DNA from: Alectryocaccomicrobium faecavium
Lineage (GTDB): Bacteria > Bacillota > Clostridia > Christensenellales > Aristaeellaceae
Assembly (NCBI GenBank): GCA_018713425.1
Contig: DVOT01000224.1
Span: 1-19,965 of the forward strand
Length of the DNA: 19,965 bases
Direction: 5' to 3'
The position numbers were made by a program, and so were the translations under genes. The notes beneath the pieces are model-generated. The model saw only the letters and a list, made by a program, of their open reading frames with translations, ran no database searches and was not told the DNA's origin. Below are positions 7,646 to 15,161 of the stretch, piece after piece (the stretch's first letter is position 1; the number at the start of each line of letters is the position of its first letter).

Positions 7646-8611
7646 ATGTCTCAACCGAAGCTTAGCGAGATGCGCAAAAATGACGGATTCGACGGCTTTC
7701 TGCTCGTGCGCGCCGCCGCGCAGCGCACAGGGCAAAACGGCAAGACGTATCTGGATTTAACGCTTGCGGACGTCTCTGGCGATGTGAACGCCAAAATGTG
7801 GGATACCGCCATGAACCCGCCGCCGCCAGGCCCCATCCGCGTGCGCGGCATGATGCTGGAATACAACGGCAAGCCGCAGTTCCGCGTGGACCGGATGCGC
7901 CCCGTGGCTCCGGGGGACGATTTCGATATTGCCCTTCTGGTGCCTGCCGCGCCCGAGCCTTCCCAGGACATGCTGGATTTTGTGCTCAACCGAGTGGACG
8001 CCATTGCCGACCGCGAACTCAAAGCGCTGGTGCTTTCGCTGCTGGAAGAAGCGGGCGAAGCGCTGCTGTACTACCCCGCGGCGCAAAAACTCCACCACGC
8101 GGAGCGCAGCGGCCTTTTGCACCACATCACAGGTATGCTGCGCGCCGCGGAGGCCATCTGCGCCGTGTATCCCTCGCTGGACGCCGATTTGCTCGCCGCG
8201 GGCGTGGTGCTGCACGACCTGGGCAAAATCCACGAAATGGCTTCCGACGCGATGGGCCTCGTGAGCGAATACACTACGGAGGGATTGCTGCTGGGCCACC
8301 TGGTGGAGGGCGCGGCCGCGGTCGCCCGGGCGGGGGAAAAGCTGGGCACGCGCAAAGAGCTGGTGCTCATGCTCCAGCATATGCTGATTTCCCACCACGA
8401 TTTGCCCGAATACGGCAGCCCGCGCCGCCCCATGTTCCCCGAGGCGGAAGTGCTGCACATTCTGGATTTGCTCGATGCACGCATGTTCGAAATGGCGCAC
8501 GCGCTGGGGCAAATCGCGCCGGGCACCTTCACCGACCGCATTTGGTCGCTGGACCGCAAACTCTACCGGCGCTTGGAGCCTGACGGCGGCGAAGGCGAGG
8601 GTGAAATGTAA
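7646..8611 (+). CDS. YhaM-like 3'-5' exoribonuclease, OB-fold plus HD domain
   Basis: This 321-residue protein has an N-terminal OB-fold nucleic-acid-binding domain (about residues 14-90, GKTYLDLTLADVSGDVNAKMWD) and a C-terminal HD phosphohydrolase domain. The metal ligands are visible: H160 (SGLLHH), H190-D191 (VVLHDLGK), H218 (GHLVE), H250/H251 (ISHHD) and D277 (DLLDARM). This is the architecture of Bacillus YhaM, which degrades single-stranded RNA and DNA from the 3' end with a divalent metal. The start is ATG at 7646, with AGGGGTG at 7634-7640 upstream; the longer frame from 7613 begins at the predicted transcript start and is less likely. It is a single gene divergent from apgM. The C-terminal tail is short and acidic (GGEGEGEM). 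Confidence 0.9.
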   Translation: MSQPKLSEMRKNDGFDGFLLVRAAAQRTGQNGKTYLDLTLADVSGDVNAKMWDTAMNPPPPGPIRVRGMMLEYNGKPQFRVDRMRPVAPGDDFDIALLVPAAPEPSQDMLDFVLNRVDAIADRELKALVLSLLEEAGEALLYYPAAQKLHHAERSGLLHHITGMLRAAEAICAVYPSLDADLLAAGVVLHDLGKIHEMASDAMGLVSEYTTEGLLLGHLVEGAAAVARAGEKLGTRKELVLMLQHMLISHHDLPEYGSPRRPMFPEAEVLHILDLLDARMFEMAHALGQIAPGTFTDRIWSLDRKLYRRLEPDGGEGEGEM

Positions 8612-8626
8612 AATTTTCAAAACCCC

Positions 8627-8655
8627 TTGCTTTTTGGCCCCAATTCCTGTAATAT
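8627..8655 (+). promoter_or_regulatory. Promoter of tRNA-Thr
   Basis: TTGCTT at 8627-8632 and TAATAT at 8650-8655 are 17 bases apart, 24 bases before the mature tRNA 5' end. It starts 15 bases after the YhaM-like stop, so the tRNA can be transcribed independently of it. Confidence 0.65.
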
Positions 8656-8660
8656 AGTTG

Positions 8661-8676
8661 GTGCGCGAGCGCGCAC
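8661..8676 (+). other. GC-rich hairpin in the tRNA leader
   Basis: GTGCGC (8661-8666) pairs perfectly with GCGCAC (8671-8676) around a GAGC loop. It lies between the promoter and the mature tRNA 5' end (8680), so it would form in the precursor that RNase P trims. It may simply assist precursor folding. Confidence 0.5.
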
Positions 8677-8679
8677 AGC

Positions 8680-8755
<76 letters not shown>

Positions 8756-8757
8756 TC

Positions 8758-8785
8758 AAACCCACCAAATGCGGTGGGTTTTTTG
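8758..8785 (+). terminator. Intrinsic terminator after tRNA-Thr
   Basis: AAACCCACC (8758-8766) pairs with GGTGGGTTT (8773-8781) around a six-base loop. The T-run continues to 8784 and is followed by GTTGTTT. It starts 3 bases after the tRNA CCA. Confidence 0.9.
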
Positions 8786-9057
8786 TTGTTTAGACGCGAA
8801 GCCTTCTATGCCTTGCAGCCAATATCTCATCTTGCGCGAAAAACGCCGTTTTGCCAAAGGATTGCACCAAGAACTGCGCCTGTCCGCGCGAAAATGCAAA
8901 TCTTCTCCCCCCTTCTGACACGCCGCGCCATGCCGGTATCCTTACAGAATTCACACCCCGCCCAGCGCGAACAAAAATGTATATTTCCCCTTTTCCTTAC
9001 TCGAACATTACCGTTTTGCATTTTACTCGGCCTTGAAAAAATATGATATTAACCCTA
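8786..9057. other. Intergenic stretch, nothing recognised
   Basis: These roughly 270 bases between the tRNA terminator and the carbohydrate operon promoter hold only short open frames without convincing ribosome binding sites or homology. No tRNA remnant, repeat or riboswitch was recognised. The last 60 bases are AT-rich, as is usual upstream of a strong promoter and suitable for an UP element or an operator. Confidence 0.5.
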
Positions 9058-9086
9058 TTGACAAATCAGTCGACTAGCCTTATAAT
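9058..9086 (+). promoter_or_regulatory. Perfect-consensus sigma-A promoter of the carbohydrate operon
   Basis: TTGACA at 9058-9063 and TATAAT at 9081-9086 are exactly 17 bases apart. The palindrome AGTCGACT (9068-9075) lies in the spacer and ATAATTAT (9082-9089) overlaps the -10; either could be bound by a repressor. A promoter this strong in front of a catabolic operon would normally need repression. A transcript from near 9093 has a leader of about 170 bases. Confidence 0.8.
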
Positions 9087-9121
9087 TATCATAAAACATC
9101 GCAGAGTATATTCGATGCTAT

Positions 9122-9133
9122 ATTGATAACAAT
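9122..9133 (+). promoter_or_regulatory. Possible operator half-site pair in the leader
   Basis: ATTG (9122-9125) and CAAT (9130-9133) form a short inverted repeat with a four-base spacer, about 30 bases after the predicted transcript start. This position suits a repressor roadblock. It is too short to be specific and may be chance. Confidence 0.25.
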
Positions 9134-9223
9134 CTGCCGCGAAACCATGGCTCGCTCTGCCGGAGAGGATGGTGAATGCAAACCCAACGAGGCGCATGCG
9201 AACCGCGCGTTTTGCGGAGATCC

Positions 9224-9241
9224 TTCCGAAGGGATTCGGAA
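9224..9241 (+). other. Leader hairpin before the solute-binding protein gene
   Basis: TTCCGA (9224-9229) pairs with TCGGAA (9236-9241) around a six-base loop, ending 9 bases before the GGGAGG ribosome binding site. It is weak alone, but it is one of the few structures in the leader. No riboswitch class was recognised. Confidence 0.35.
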
Positions 9242-9264
9242 ATAAAAATTGGGAGGAAAAACGG

Positions 9265-10686
9265 ATGAAAAAAATTCTGAGCTGGGCTTTGGCAATGCTG
9301 ATGGTCGTTTCCCTGTGCGCGGCGGCAGTCGCCGAAGGAGAATACGAATACGGCACGGTGCACGGCATTACCTGGACTTGGGGCGGCCTCGCCGACCAGG
9401 CCGACGAAACGGCCGTGCAGCGCGAAGCGGAAACCAACGAGCGCTATTTCAACGCCACGGGCAACACGCGCGTGTGCGAAGCCTTCACCTACGATTATCA
9501 AGCGGTTGGCGCCATGTTCGAAGGCGGCCAGCTCCCCACCGTGTTTGGCGTGGCCGCCACGGAGCCTGTGAAGCTGATCAAGAACGGCTGGGGTCGCGAC
9601 ATCACCGCGCAGGTTGAGGCGGTTGGCATCGATCTGAGTTCTTTCAACCAGGCGATCCTTTCCACCTACATGGATGAAGAAGGCAAGCTGTACGGCCTGC
9701 CCTACACCGCGTACGCCCTGTCCATCGTGTGCAATGGCCAAGTATTCATCGACGCGGGCCTCGTGAACGAGGACGGCACGCCCAAGCTGCCCACCACCTG
9801 GGATGAGGTGCTGGAATACAGCAAGATCATCAACGAAAAGACCGGCAAGGGCGGTTTCGCGCTGACGGCTTGCGACAACCAGGGCGGCTGGAACTTCACC
9901 AACGTGGCCTGGAACTTTGGCGCGGATCTGGTCGTGATGAACGATGACGGCACCTATACCGCCCAGGTCAACTCTCCGGAAGCCGTTGCGGCCATGGAAT
10001 GGTACAAGGAACTCGCGCTGTCCGGCGGCCTGTTTGGCGACGCGGTGGTGGACACCCGCGACAATTGCCTGAACCACGTGAAGGCCGGCAACGCCGCCAT
10101 GTGCTTCGGCGCTTCTGACATTCCTGCCAACATGTCCAGCACGCTGAATGACGGCATGGATCCCAAGCTGGTGTATGAAATCGCCATTCCCGCTGGCCCG
10201 GACGGCATCGCCAAGAATCTGACCGGCGGCAGCGGCTACTGGTTCTCGCCCGACGCGACGGACGAAGAAGTTACCGCCGCGCTGGAATTCCTCATCTATG
10301 ACCAGGGACATTGGGCGCCTGAGGCCGACGAAGATCTGCAGGCGCTGTGGATCACGAACTGGGAAGACGCGCTGGCCCTGAACAAGATCAACCTGCCCGA
10401 TTTCCCGGTCTACGAGTCTCCCGCCATCGAGTTGAAGATGGAAATGATCAAGGATTACCAGACCAACATCAACTACGAGACGCAGTTCGCCCAGTTCTAT
10501 GAGGACGTGCAGCAGGCGGGCGCCCTGCAGACCGAAGAAGAGGGCGATACGCAGAACCTGTATCGCGAACTCACTTCCGTCATTCAGGAAATCATCACCG
10601 ATCCCGAGAACGCGGACGTGCAGGCCCTGATGGATACCTGCCAGGTGAACGTCCAGCTGCTCTTGGACGACTTTGTCGCGGGTTAA
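9265..10686 (+). CDS. Extracellular carbohydrate-type solute-binding protein (ABC family 1)
   Basis: This 473-residue exported binding protein would capture a sugar or sugar-acid ligand for the two permeases downstream. The signal peptide is clear: MKK, then a hydrophobic core (residues 4-17), C18, and a likely signal peptidase I site after AVA (residues 21-23). The mature protein shows family 1 features: PTTWDEVLEYSKII, a GKLYGLPY region and MEWYKELA, then FGASDIP. The start is ATG at 9265, with GGGAGG 8 bases upstream; the frame's earlier ATG at 9169 lies in the leader. C18 is preceded by VSL, which is not a good lipobox, so lipid anchoring is uncertain. The mature protein is acidic and rich in aromatic residues. 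The ligand is inferred only from the neighbouring dehydratase and oxidoreductase. Confidence 0.9.
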   Translation: MKKILSWALAMLMVVSLCAAAVAEGEYEYGTVHGITWTWGGLADQADETAVQREAETNERYFNATGNTRVCEAFTYDYQAVGAMFEGGQLPTVFGVAATEPVKLIKNGWGRDITAQVEAVGIDLSSFNQAILSTYMDEEGKLYGLPYTAYALSIVCNGQVFIDAGLVNEDGTPKLPTTWDEVLEYSKIINEKTGKGGFALTACDNQGGWNFTNVAWNFGADLVVMNDDGTYTAQVNSPEAVAAMEWYKELALSGGLFGDAVVDTRDNCLNHVKAGNAAMCFGASDIPANMSSTLNDGMDPKLVYEIAIPAGPDGIAKNLTGGSGYWFSPDATDEEVTAALEFLIYDQGHWAPEADEDLQALWITNWEDALALNKINLPDFPVYESPAIELKMEMIKDYQTNINYETQFAQFYEDVQQAGALQTEEEGDTQNLYRELTSVIQEIITDPENADVQALMDTCQVNVQLLLDDFVAG

Positions 10687-10723
10687 TAACGATTTCGGCC
10701 GTTTTCCCCAGCGGCGTTGATTG

Positions 10724-10751
10724 GAGGGCCGCCGTCCAAACGGTGGCCCTC
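10724..10751 (+). terminator. Hairpin after the solute-binding protein gene, probable partial terminator
   Basis: Bases 10724-10734 pair with 10741-10751 (11 bp, one G-U) around loop TCCAAA, followed by TTTCGTTCTT. The U-tract is imperfect, so leaky termination or 3'-end protection is likely. That would keep binding-protein mRNA in excess over permease mRNA. It sits in a 212-base gap in which I saw no second promoter. Confidence 0.6.
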
Positions 10752-10898
10752 TTTCGTTCTTCATTATAGCAATTTCACAGGCATCAAACCGCACACCCCA
10801 TGGCAAAGCGCCGTGCTGGCGGCGCCGCCTCTCCTGCTATCCCCGCAAACGCAATGCAAAGTAGGCATTTCAAATTTTCGAGAACAGAGGTGATCCCT

Positions 10899-11840
10899 TT
10901 GCAGAAATCCAAGGAAATGCAGTCCCGCGCCTTTGGCGCGCCGGGCAGACGCTATTCGCTGGACAAATTCCGCAAGGATTTGGGCGGTTGGCTCTTGTGC
11001 CTGCCCGCGCTCGCCATCCTGGCGTTTTATTCCATTTGGCCCTTGCTTGGCTCCATTCAGCTGGCATTTTCCAAAACCAAAGGGTACAGCATCGTATCCT
11101 TTTCCGGCCTGGACAATTTTAAGGTTGTTTTGAACCACCCGCATTTTCGCACGGCGCTTGCGAACTCAGGGCAATACGTATTCTGGTCGCTGCTGATCGG
11201 CCTATTGATGCCGGTGCTCATAGCGGCCATCACCACAGAGGTCACGCGCGGCCGCGGTTTTTTCCGGATCGCCATGCGCATGCCCGGCATCCTGCCCTCC
11301 ATCGCTTCGCTGCTGGTTCTGACCTTCTTTTTCCGCTCCGACAACCAGGGCGTGCTGAACATGCTGATCACCAGATTGGGCGGCGACACCGTGCGCTTCC
11401 TCACGAATCGGGATATGACCATTTTCTGGCTGATCGTGTCCGCCACCTGGAAGGGCGCCGGAGGTACGGCGCTGCTCTATATGGCGGCCATGACCAATAT
11501 ATCGGGCGATCTGTACGAAGCTGCTGCGCTGGACGGCGTAAGCCCCTGGAAACGCTTTCTCCACATCACCTGGCCGGGCATCCGTGGCCAATTTTCCCTG
11601 CTACTAATCCTGCAGATCATAAGCGTATTCCAGATTCTCTATGAACCGCTGGTCATGACCAATGGCGGGCCAAACAACGCTTCTCTTTCGCTGATGCTGT
11701 TGGTATACCGCTATGCCTTTGAGGATTTGCAGATTGGCCGCGCTTCCGCGCTAAGCCTTATCGTTTCCCTGTTCCTGATCGTTCTGTCCATCGTGCGGTA
11801 TTTGCTGCAAAAACGGATTGAAAGGGAGGAGAGCGCATAA
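10899..11840 (+). CDS. ABC transporter permease, first subunit (MalF/UgpA type)
   Basis: This 313-residue inner-membrane permease has about six helices, and the coupling EAA motif for the ATPase lies near residues 207-228 (EAAALDGVSPWKRFLHITWPG). TTG at 10899 is the chosen start: AGAGGTGAT at 10886-10894 is well placed, while the frame-opening ATG at 10800 is far upstream in non-coding sequence and ATG 10917 lacks a spaced ribosome binding site. The N-terminal 29 residues are basic and cytoplasmic. The stop overlaps the next gene's ATG by one base (TAATG, 11838-11842), and GGGAGG for that gene lies within this coding sequence. The subunit pairs with the following permease to form the translocation pore. 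Confidence 0.9.
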   Translation: MQKSKEMQSRAFGAPGRRYSLDKFRKDLGGWLLCLPALAILAFYSIWPLLGSIQLAFSKTKGYSIVSFSGLDNFKVVLNHPHFRTALANSGQYVFWSLLIGLLMPVLIAAITTEVTRGRGFFRIAMRMPGILPSIASLLVLTFFFRSDNQGVLNMLITRLGGDTVRFLTNRDMTIFWLIVSATWKGAGGTALLYMAAMTNISGDLYEAAALDGVSPWKRFLHITWPGIRGQFSLLLILQIISVFQILYEPLVMTNGGPNNASLSLMLLVYRYAFEDLQIGRASALSLIVSLFLIVLSIVRYLLQKRIEREESA

Positions 11841-12724
11841 TGACTTTGTTTGCCACTTATAAAGACAAATCGGATGGCGTCATCCGCTTTTACGATCTGA
11901 AAGAGCGGCGCAACCGGATTGCCATTGTGCTAATCTACGCGGCGTGCATTTTGATGTCGTTCCTATTTTTGTATCCGGTCGTTTGGCTGCTGTTCGCCTG
12001 CTTTAAGGATACGAACGAATTGTTCCAGTCCCTTTCCATCATTCCGCAGGAGCTCGACCTGGCCGGGTTGGCCCGCTCCTGGAAGCGGCTGGACTTTGGC
12101 AACGCCTATTTCTGGTCGCTGTATCAATGCGTGGGCTGCGTCATTTGCTCCGTGGTGTTCAACGGCCTGTGCGGCTACGCGCTCGGCGTGGTCAAGATGC
12201 GCGGGCACAAGCTGGTCTGGAGCCTGCTGATGGCGCTTCTGTTGGTGCCTTCCACGGGCGGCTTTGTCGTGCTATACCGCTCTTTTGTGCAACTGGGCAT
12301 CAACCAAGGGCAAATCTGGCCGCTGTATCTGGGGTCGGGCGGTTCGCCGTTCACCATCATGATGTTCAAGGTGTTCTTTGAGGGGATTCCCCGGGACTAC
12401 TTCGAGGCGGCTTCCATCGATGGCGCGAACCACGTCAACATTTTTTCGCGCATCATCCTGCCCCTGTCCACGCCGATTGTGGCCATCACGGCCATCAACG
12501 CCTTCACAGGCGCGTGGTCTGATTTCCTGATGCCGTATCTGTGTCTAAAGAACTCCGGGCATGAGACCGTTATGGTCAAGCTCTTCATGCAGACGGGCCA
12601 GGGCGCCAATGTGCTGGACCAGCTCCGCGCCTCACTGTTCTCGGTCATTCCGCCCATCATCTTTTTCTGCATCTTCCAGAAGTATATTATGAACAATAAT
12701 ACGCTTTCTGGCGTCAAAGGATAA
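11840..12724 (+). CDS. ABC transporter permease, second subunit (MalG/UgpE type)
   Basis: This 294-residue permease of the MalG class has a first helix at about residues 27-50 and further helices to the C-terminus. The EAA loop is at about residues 188-210 (YFEAASIDGANHVNIFSRIILP), including the conserved glycine that docks into the ATPase. ATG at 11840 follows GGGAGG (11824-11829) and overlaps the upstream stop by one base, so the two permeases are translated in a coupled way. No ATP-binding subunit gene follows. The system therefore probably borrows a shared MsmX/UgpC-like ATPase, as many Firmicute sugar importers do. Substrate specificity lies in the binding protein, not here. Confidence 0.92.
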   Translation: MTLFATYKDKSDGVIRFYDLKERRNRIAIVLIYAACILMSFLFLYPVVWLLFACFKDTNELFQSLSIIPQELDLAGLARSWKRLDFGNAYFWSLYQCVGCVICSVVFNGLCGYALGVVKMRGHKLVWSLLMALLLVPSTGGFVVLYRSFVQLGINQGQIWPLYLGSGGSPFTIMMFKVFFEGIPRDYFEAASIDGANHVNIFSRIILPLSTPIVAITAINAFTGAWSDFLMPYLCLKNSGHETVMVKLFMQTGQGANVLDQLRASLFSVIPPIIFFCIFQKYIMNNNTLSGVKG

Positions 12725-12727
12725 GAG

Positions 12728-12759
12728 CATACCCGCCGCGTGGCGGCAATCTGGGTATG
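12728..12759 (+). other. Intercistronic hairpin before the SDR gene
   Basis: CATACCC (12728-12734) pairs with GGGTATG (12753-12759), and inside it GCCGC (12735-12739) pairs with GCGGC (12743-12747). This gives a 12-bp compound stem with an AATCT bulge. It ends one base before the GAAAGGAG ribosome binding site, with no U-tract, so mRNA processing or translational tuning between the transport and enzyme genes is more likely than termination. Confidence 0.55.
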
Positions 12760-12778
12760 AGAAAGGAGAACCCCGTTT

Positions 12779-13621
12779 ATGGGCAACAGAAAGGTGGCCT
12801 TGGTCACAGGCGGATCGAGCGGCATTGGCATGGGCATTGCGCTGGAACTGGCGGGCAAAGGGTATGACATCGCTTTCACCTACCGCAACAACGCGGAAGG
12901 CGCGAGCGCTGTTGCGGCGCAAATCGAGGCTCTGGGCGCCGCGTGCCGCTTTTACCAGATTGCGGTGGAAGATCTGGAATCCTGCGCGGCGCTGGTGGAT
13001 CGCGTGCACGCCGATTTTGGCCGCATCGACGCCATGGTGTGCAACGCTGCCAGCGACCGGCGGTTTAGCATTCTAACCGCCAAGCCGGAAAATTACCTTT
13101 ACATGACTTCCCAGCTTTACTCGGCGCAAATGCTGCTAGCGGGCGCGGCCGCCCGGCACATGGTGAAAAGCGGCATCCACGGCGGCATCCTTTTCATCAC
13201 TTCTATCCACGGCCAGATGATCACCACCAACGATTTTCTCTATGGCGGCATGAAAGCGGCCATAGAGCGCTCGTGCAAATCGCTCGCGCTGGAGCTTTCG
13301 CCCTATCGAATTCGCGTCAACTGCATCGCGCCGGGCGCGATCAACGTGCGCCATCAGGACGACGCGCAGCGCAAATACCCCTATTTCACCATGGTGCCGC
13401 TGGGCCGCTGGGGCGTAGAGGCCGATATTGGGCGCGCCGCGGCGTTCCTGCTCTCCGACGAGGCGGATTATATCACCGGCGAAACGCTGCGCGTCGACGG
13501 AGGATTCGCGCTGCCCGGCGTGCCCGAAGGCTGGGCGGAACCGCATCCAGTGGATACGCGTTTTGTGCAAGCCGCCTATGAACAGATGCTGAAAAACGAG
13601 GAGGAAACGGACAATGGCTGA
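12779..13621 (+). CDS. SDR family NAD(P)-dependent oxidoreductase
   Basis: This 280-residue classical short-chain dehydrogenase/reductase has a Rossmann nucleotide motif TGGSSGIG at residues 10-17, the CNAAS variant of the NNAG motif near 88-92, catalytic S142, and Y155-x-x-x-K159 (YGGMK). The sequence IAPG (183-186) follows and DGG at 240-242 ends the core. The C-terminal extension of about 38 residues is longer than usual. A role in oxidising or reducing a sugar acid is inferred from its position between the importer and the dehydratase. Fructuronate-reductase-like or gluconate-dehydrogenase-like activity are candidates, unproven. ATG at 12779 has AAAGGAG about 10 bases upstream. The stop overlaps the next start by 8 bases. 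Confidence 0.9.
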   Translation: MGNRKVALVTGGSSGIGMGIALELAGKGYDIAFTYRNNAEGASAVAAQIEALGAACRFYQIAVEDLESCAALVDRVHADFGRIDAMVCNAASDRRFSILTAKPENYLYMTSQLYSAQMLLAGAAARHMVKSGIHGGILFITSIHGQMITTNDFLYGGMKAAIERSCKSLALELSPYRIRVNCIAPGAINVRHQDDAQRKYPYFTMVPLGRWGVEADIGRAAAFLLSDEADYITGETLRVDGGFALPGVPEGWAEPHPVDTRFVQAAYEQMLKNEEETDNG

Positions 13622-14822
13622 AGTCCGGATTACAAAGGTGAGCGCCATTGAAACGGCGCCCATGGGTTCCAACTTGATCGTTGTGCGCATCGATACCAAC
13701 CAAAGCGGCCTTTATGGGTATGGTTGCGCCACCTACACCCAGCGCCACAAGGCCGTCGTGACCGCCATCGAGGAGTATATGAACCAACTGTTGGTAGGCC
13801 GCGACGCACTGAACGTAAACGACGCCTGGTCGGTGATGATGAACTCGTCTTACTGGCGCAATGGCCCGGTGCTCAACAACGCCATTTCCGGCTGCGACAT
13901 GGCCCTGTGGGACATCTTGGGCAAGGCCTGCGGCCTGCCCGTCTGGCAGCTATGGGGCGGCAAAGTGCGCGAAGCCGTGCCGGTATACCGGCACGCTGGC
14001 GGGGACGATTACGGCAAAGTGGATGAAACGCTATCCGCTTTCCTGGAGCAGGGCTATCAGTATATCCGCATCCAGTTGGGCGGCTACGGCGGCAAACAGT
14101 CCTTCCTGCGCACGCCGGCAGGCAGCAAAGACGGCGCGTATTTCGACGCGAAAAAGTATTTGCGCAGCGTGCCCGCGCTGTTTGAGCACGTGCGCGTGAA
14201 ATTCGGCGAGGAAATCGAACTGTGCCACGACGTTCACGAGCGCCTCGCGCCCGTAGACGCCATGTGGCTGGCCCGCCAGTTGGAAGCGTACCGCCCCTTC
14301 TTCCTGGAAGACGCGCTCTCGCCGGAGGACGGCTTCTGGTTCGAAAAAATCCGCAACGCGTGCGCCACGCCGCTGGCCATGGGCGAGTTGTTCAACAATT
14401 CCATGGAATGGCAGCCGCTGGTGGAAAACCGCTGGATCGATTTCATCCGCTGCCACGTTTCGCAAATCGGCGGCGTTACGCCCGCACGCAAACTGGCGGC
14501 CTATTGCGAGCCCTTTGGCGTGAAAACCGCCTGGCACGGCCCGGGCGACGTTTCGCCCATCGGCCACATGGCCAACGTGCATCTGGATCTGACGACCACC
14601 AATTTCGGCATTCAGGAATGGTGCGGCATGGAAACCAATGAACAGGTGCGCGAAGTATTCGAGGGTTGCGCGGAAATTCACGACGGTTTCGCCTGGGCCA
14701 ACGACAAGCCCGGCTGGGGCATGGAAGTGAACCTGGAAGCCGCTAAGAAATATCCCTGCGATGGTTCGCAGCCCCGCTGGCTGCTGGCTCGCCTGCCCGA
14801 CGGTACCTCCGTGAAGGCATAA
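13614..14822 (+). CDS. Enolase-superfamily sugar-acid dehydratase, mannonate dehydratase subgroup
   Basis: This 402-residue enzyme of the mandelate racemase/enolase superfamily is closest to the D-mannonate dehydratase (ManD/RspA) subgroup. Metal ligands are D206 in CHDVHER, E232 in FFLEDA and E258 in GELFN; H208 and H308 fit the catalytic base and acid positions, and FGIQEW is at 331-336. The reaction would be dehydration of a six-carbon sugar acid to a 2-keto-3-deoxy acid. The HGPGD motif (308-312) has proline where efficient mannonate dehydratases commonly have alanine, as I recall, so D-gluconate or another acid is possible. ATG at 13614 overlaps the SDR stop, which suggests coupled translation. 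The C-terminus departs from the usual subgroup ending. Which acid it uses cannot be decided here. Confidence 0.85.
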   Translation: MAEVRITKVSAIETAPMGSNLIVVRIDTNQSGLYGYGCATYTQRHKAVVTAIEEYMNQLLVGRDALNVNDAWSVMMNSSYWRNGPVLNNAISGCDMALWDILGKACGLPVWQLWGGKVREAVPVYRHAGGDDYGKVDETLSAFLEQGYQYIRIQLGGYGGKQSFLRTPAGSKDGAYFDAKKYLRSVPALFEHVRVKFGEEIELCHDVHERLAPVDAMWLARQLEAYRPFFLEDALSPEDGFWFEKIRNACATPLAMGELFNNSMEWQPLVENRWIDFIRCHVSQIGGVTPARKLAAYCEPFGVKTAWHGPGDVSPIGHMANVHLDLTTTNFGIQEWCGMETNEQVREVFEGCAEIHDGFAWANDKPGWGMEVNLEAAKKYPCDGSQPRWLLARLPDGTSVKA

Positions 14823-14848
14823 TTTTTTCTGTAAAGTGAATCATACGC

Positions 14849-14885
14849 AAATCCGGCTGGCCCCAAGAGTGGTCAGCCGGATTTT
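14849..14885 (+). terminator. Intrinsic terminator of the carbohydrate operon
   Basis: AAATCCGGCTG (14849-14859) pairs with CAGCCGGATTT (14874-14884), extended by one G-U and two C-G pairs around an eight-base loop; the T-run ends at 14885. It starts 27 bases after the dehydratase stop. Confidence 0.85.
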
Positions 14886-15071
14886 AGCGGGTTGATAAAC
14901 CCGGTTACACATTGATTATAGCCGGCAAATCCATGGCGCGCAAGCCCATCCGCCCGGCATTTTACTGAAGTTTTGCACAGCGCGCCCCATGCCCGGCTTA
15001 CCGCTGGCAGAAAGCCTGCCCCACATCCCGAAATCGGCGCAAGTATTTGCACAAAAAGCACAGGATGCCTG
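14886..15071. other. Intergenic stretch between two operons
   Basis: Apart from a small perfect hairpin (CGGGTT 14888-14893 with AACCCG 14898-14903, loop GATA) directly after the operon terminator, I recognise nothing here. Short frames lack ribosome binding sites. Confidence 0.45.
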
Positions 15072-15100
15072 TTGAAAACCGGCGAAAAATTGGGTATAAT
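15072..15100 (+). promoter_or_regulatory. Sigma-A promoter of the VanW operon
   Basis: TTGAAA at 15072-15077 and a perfect TATAAT at 15095-15100 are separated by 17 bases. The transcript would start near 15107, giving a leader of about 55 bases before the ATG at 15162. Confidence 0.75.
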
Positions 15101-15161
15101 AGAATAGATTTCTATGCCTGGTAGGGACGCGCGAACGGGGGACACACGGCGGAGGAAACAA

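Noticed and set aside
8786..9057. Search for a riboswitch or T-box in the gap before the carbohydrate operon
   Set aside because: No T-box specifier/antiterminator pair or conserved riboswitch core was seen; the sequence also precedes the promoter.
9122..9133. Similarity of the ATTG-ATAA-CAAT stretch to lac-type operators
   Set aside because: Too short to be diagnostic; kept only as a low-confidence feature without assigning a regulator family.
9118..10806. A 562-codon open frame on the minus strand opposite the binding-protein gene
   Set aside because: It is a mirror of the plus-strand gene in high-GC DNA; that gene has a signal peptide, ribosome binding site, promoter and family features, and the minus frame has none.
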